Positions 61,873 to 64,000 of a DNA stretch of 64,000 nt are shown piece after piece (positions within the stretch are counted from its first letter, which is position 1; each line of letters begins with the position of its first letter). The stretch spans positions 4,103,001 to 4,167,000 of the forward strand of contig NZ_CP089985.1 in NCBI RefSeq assembly GCF_021390155.1, written 5' to 3'. The notes beneath the pieces are model-generated. The model did not search any database. It saw only the letters and a program-made list of their open reading frames with translations, and had not been told where the DNA came from. The translations under genes and the position numbers were made by a program. This stretch comes from Pseudomonas sp. HN11. Lineage in GTDB: Bacteria; Pseudomonadota; Gammaproteobacteria; Pseudomonadales; Pseudomonadaceae.

Positions 61873-62643
61873 ATGAAACCTGCAAGCAAACTCTGCCTGA
61901 TCGCCGCCAGCCTGTTGATGCTGGGCACTGGCACCGCCATGGCCGGCACCGTCGCGCCGGTCAAAGCCAATAACGTAGTGCTGGTGCACGGTTCCTGGGC
62001 TGACGGTTCGAGCTGGTCCGAAGTCATCACCCGTCTCCAGGCCGCCGGCCTGCATGTCACCGCCGTGCAAAACCCGCTGACGTCGGTGGCCGACGATGTC
62101 GCCGCCACCAACCGTGTGCTGGACCAACAAGATGGCCCCACGGTGCTGGTTGGCCATTCCTACGCCGGCACCGTGGTAAGCGACGCCGGGGTGAACCCAA
62201 AAGTCAGCTCCCTGGTGTACGTGGCTGCTCGCGCACCGGACGCCAATGAAGACTTTGTCGCACTCTCGGCCAAATACCCAACCATGCCTGTGCGGGCTGG
62301 CGTGGAGGACCACGACGGTTACCTCACGCTGAGCCAGGACGCCTTCCTCAAATACTTCGCCGCCGACGTGCCGCATGCCAAGGCGCTGGAGCTGTACGCC
62401 GTGCAGCAACCCATCACCAAGACTCTATTCAGCGGACGCACCGTCAATGCCGCCTGGCACACCAAGCCGTCCTGGTACGCAGTGTCAGCGAATGACCAAA
62501 CGATCAACCCTGACCTGGAGCGCTTCCTTGCCAAGCGGATGAACGCCAGCACCATCGAGCTGCCATCGAGCCACTTGTCGCTGGTGTCCCACGCCAAGGA
62601 AATCACCGACTTGATCCTTGAAGCCTCCGGCCGCCAGCCCTGA
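61873..62643 (+). CDS. Secreted alpha/beta-hydrolase
   Basis: 256 aa with a signal peptide (about 1-24). The alpha/beta-hydrolase signature is NNVVLVHGSWADGSSWSEV with nucleophile elbow GHSYAG and a C-terminal His in SSHLSLVSH. It is an esterase-like enzyme of unknown substrate. The response-regulator-type box upstream suggests control by the two-component system at the window end. Confidence 0.9.
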   Translation: MKPASKLCLIAASLLMLGTGTAMAGTVAPVKANNVVLVHGSWADGSSWSEVITRLQAAGLHVTAVQNPLTSVADDVAATNRVLDQQDGPTVLVGHSYAGTVVSDAGVNPKVSSLVYVAARAPDANEDFVALSAKYPTMPVRAGVEDHDGYLTLSQDAFLKYFAADVPHAKALELYAVQQPITKTLFSGRTVNAAWHTKPSWYAVSANDQTINPDLERFLAKRMNASTIELPSSHLSLVSHAKEITDLILEASGRQP

Positions 62644-62649
62644 GCCCTG

Positions 62650-62667
62650 CATTACAAACTTGTCATC
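62650..62667. promoter_or_regulatory. CopR/CzcR-like inverted-repeat box 2
   Basis: CATTACAaactTGTCATC: same spacing as box 1 with 5 of 7 arm positions paired, 87 bp before the DUF2790 gene. Confidence 0.65.
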
Positions 62668-62754
62668 ATCCTGTTGGTTGGCTGTTCGGGGTGCCCGGTT
62701 ACTGTGAAATCACTGCCGCGACCTGGCAGCCAACCCTTTAAGAGAGTTACCACC

Positions 62755-63000
62755 ATGAAACTGTTTATCCTCGGCTTTGCCGCATTGCTCGCTACCGGTT
62801 CCGTGTTTGCCGCCGAACCCGTGATCCACGACAAAACCGGCTTTTTCATCCACCTGGACGTGGCCAAAGTACTGTCAAGCACCGACACCTACGGCCAATG
62901 CGGCATCGTCCCGGCGCAACTCAACTACCTCGACAGCCAGGGCCGCGAACATGTGCTGGACTACCAAGTGCAGGGCATCGGTTGCGCCAGTGACAATTGA
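62755..63000 (+). CDS. DUF2790 family small periplasmic protein
   Basis: 81 aa with a signal peptide (about 1-20). The mature part has IHLDVAKVLSSTDTYGQCGI, then LNYLDSQGREHVLDYQVQGI and a second Cys, typical of DUF2790. Such genes are often under CopR/CzcR-type control in Pseudomonas. The response regulator gene follows after 42 nt. Confidence 0.92.
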   Translation: MKLFILGFAALLATGSVFAAEPVIHDKTGFFIHLDVAKVLSSTDTYGQCGIVPAQLNYLDSQGREHVLDYQVQGIGCASDN

Positions 63001-63042
63001 TCGGGCTACACTTGCGCCACGCATTGAGACAGGGCACTTCCC

Positions 63043-63714
63043 ATGAACATCCTCGTTGTCGAAGACGAACCCAAGGCCGGCAATTACTTGCTCAATGGCC
63101 TACAGGAACTGGGCTACTCCGTCAGCCTTGCCAGAGACGGCGTGGACGGGTTGCACCAAGCACTGGAAACGTCCTTCGACGTGATCGTGCTGGATGTGAT
63201 GATGCCGAAAATGGACGGTTGGGAGGTGCTGCGTCGCCTGCGCAAGGAAGTCGATACGCCGGTACTTTTTCTGACGGCCCGCGATGATATTGCTGACCGC
63301 ATCAAGGGCCTGGAACTGGGCGCTGACGATTACCTGATCAAGCCTTTTTCCTTCGCCGAACTGGTGGCACGCTTGCGCACGCTGACCCGTCGCGGTCCGA
63401 GCCGGGATGAGGAACAGCTACAGATCGCCGACCTGCAAATCGATGTGCTCAAGCGCCGCGTCACCCGCGCCGGCACCCGCATTACCCTGACCAACAAGGA
63501 GTTTGCTCTGCTGCATCTGTTCGCTACCCACCAAGACCAGGTGTTGTCCCGCTCGCTGATCGCGTCGCGGGTGTGGGACATGAATTTCGACAGCGACACC
63601 AACGTGGTGGACGTAGCGGTACGCCGTCTGCGCCTGAAAATCGACGACCCGTTCCAGCTCAAGCTGATCCACAGCGTGCGCGGCATCGGCTACCGCTTCG
63701 ATACACAGCCATGA
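63043..63714 (+). CDS. Heavy-metal-type OmpR-family response regulator
   Basis: 223 aa. Receiver domain: [20 protein letters not shown], phospho-Asp in [16 protein letters not shown], Lys in [16 protein letters not shown]. The C-terminal winged helix ([20 protein letters not shown], then [16 protein letters not shown] and [11 protein letters not shown]) is of the CopR/CusR/CzcR subgroup. The stop overlaps the kinase start by 4 nt. The two boxes upstream are its likely targets. Confidence 0.94.
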   Translation: MNILVVEDEPKAGNYLLNGLQELGYSVSLARDGVDGLHQALETSFDVIVLDVMMPKMDGWEVLRRLRKEVDTPVLFLTARDDIADRIKGLELGADDYLIKPFSFAELVARLRTLTRRGPSRDEEQLQIADLQIDVLKRRVTRAGTRITLTNKEFALLHLFATHQDQVLSRSLIASRVWDMNFDSDTNVVDVAVRRLRLKIDDPFQLKLIHSVRGIGYRFDTQP

Positions 63715-64000
63715 TCAAGCGACGTCATTATTCCCTGACTCTGCGCCTGGCGCTGATCTTCGCCCTGCTCGCCTTCGCTTTGCTGGCGACCCTCGGCGTG
63801 GCGCTGTACCGCGAGCTGGAGCGGGAGTTGATCAGGCGCGACGACGCGGCCCTGATCTACCGCGTCGATCAATTGCGCAACCTGCTCAATGACAGCAACA
63901 CCGTCGACTTGATCAAGACCAAGCCGGAGCTGTTTCAGAACATGCTGGGCAATCGTGAATCGGTGCTGAGCATCGCCGCGCCAGGGCAACAACCGTTATT
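63711..64000 (+). CDS. Heavy-metal-type sensor histidine kinase (3' end outside window)
   Basis: The first 96 codons only. [20 protein letters not shown] and the following residues form the N-terminal membrane helix, then a periplasmic sensor region begins ([20 protein letters not shown]). The start overlaps the regulator stop (ATGA). It should be the cognate kinase; the ligand cannot be told from this part. Confidence 0.9.
   Translation, partial: MIKRRHYSLTLRLALIFALLAFALLATLGVALYRELERELIRRDDAALIYRVDQLRNLLNDSNTVDLIKTKPELFQNMLGNRESVLSIAAPGQQPL

Overview
The window is a piece of a Pseudomonas chromosome (P. fluorescens group). The evidence is the thrS-infC-rpmI-rplT-pheS-pheT-ihfA-merR block ending at a tRNA-Pro gene, an RsmE-type CsrA protein, a complete rbs operon, the periplasmic asparaginase AnsB, and the Pseudomonas-type small families DUF1654 and DUF2790. 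About 60% of it (1 to ~39.6 kb) is the tRNA-proximal part of an integrative conjugative element (ICE) of the PFGI-1/ICEclc-like 'GI' type IV secretion class. The other end of the element lies outside the window.

ICE backbone: a radC-like gene and an unknown gene (1-1200) precede a long collinear transfer operon. It holds PilL-like lipoprotein, TIGR03759, lytic transglycosylase, TIGR03765, coupling ATPase TraD and TIGR03747 (1290-7201), then RAQPRD, TIGR03758, TIGR03745, TIGR03750, TIGR03746, TIGR03749, TraB-like TIGR03752, lipoprotein TIGR03751 and the VirB4-type ATPase (9846-17304), then TraU-like TIGR03756, TIGR03755, a small membrane protein and TraG-N (18481-22677). DUF3742, an ArdC-type antirestriction protein and the MobH relaxase TraI follow (22670-27226). 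Many junctions are 4-base stop/start overlaps, as expected for a translationally coupled operon.

ICE cargo sits in separate places. (i) A minus-strand 689-aa orphan (7382-9451) with a possible PD-(D/E)XK nuclease core interrupts the transfer operon. (ii) A decayed gene plus an XRE regulator lie between VirB4 and TraU (17329-18364). (iii) A DUF3800 protein and an Mrr-like restriction endonuclease lie beyond the relaxase (27573-30116). (iv) A 4.07-kb IS66-family transposon (30325-34394) has 32-bp imperfect terminal inverted repeats, an 8-bp target duplication and two passenger genes, an HxlR regulator and an NmrA-like reductase. (v) A SIR2-HerA anti-phage pair (34564-37463) follows. A P4-type integrase (37916-39244) sits between a degenerate copy of the tRNA-Pro 3' end (37881-37927) and the real tRNA-Pro gene (39629-39705), which suggests more than one integration at this tRNA.

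Chromosome (39.7-64 kb): the minus-strand translation block (tRNA-Pro to thrS) carries a strong hairpin between rplT and pheS. It is followed by a small periplasmic protein, a cold-shock protein, an I78-type inhibitor lipoprotein and two small unknown genes. Next comes the minus-strand ribose operon rbsBACRKD, ending in a secreted nucleoside hydrolase and preceded by a perfect LacI-type operator. AnsB, DUF1654, endonuclease I, a SPOR-type lipoprotein and rsmE follow. The window ends in a hydrolase/DUF2790/two-component cluster with CopR/CzcR-like inverted-repeat boxes; the sensor kinase is cut by the window edge.
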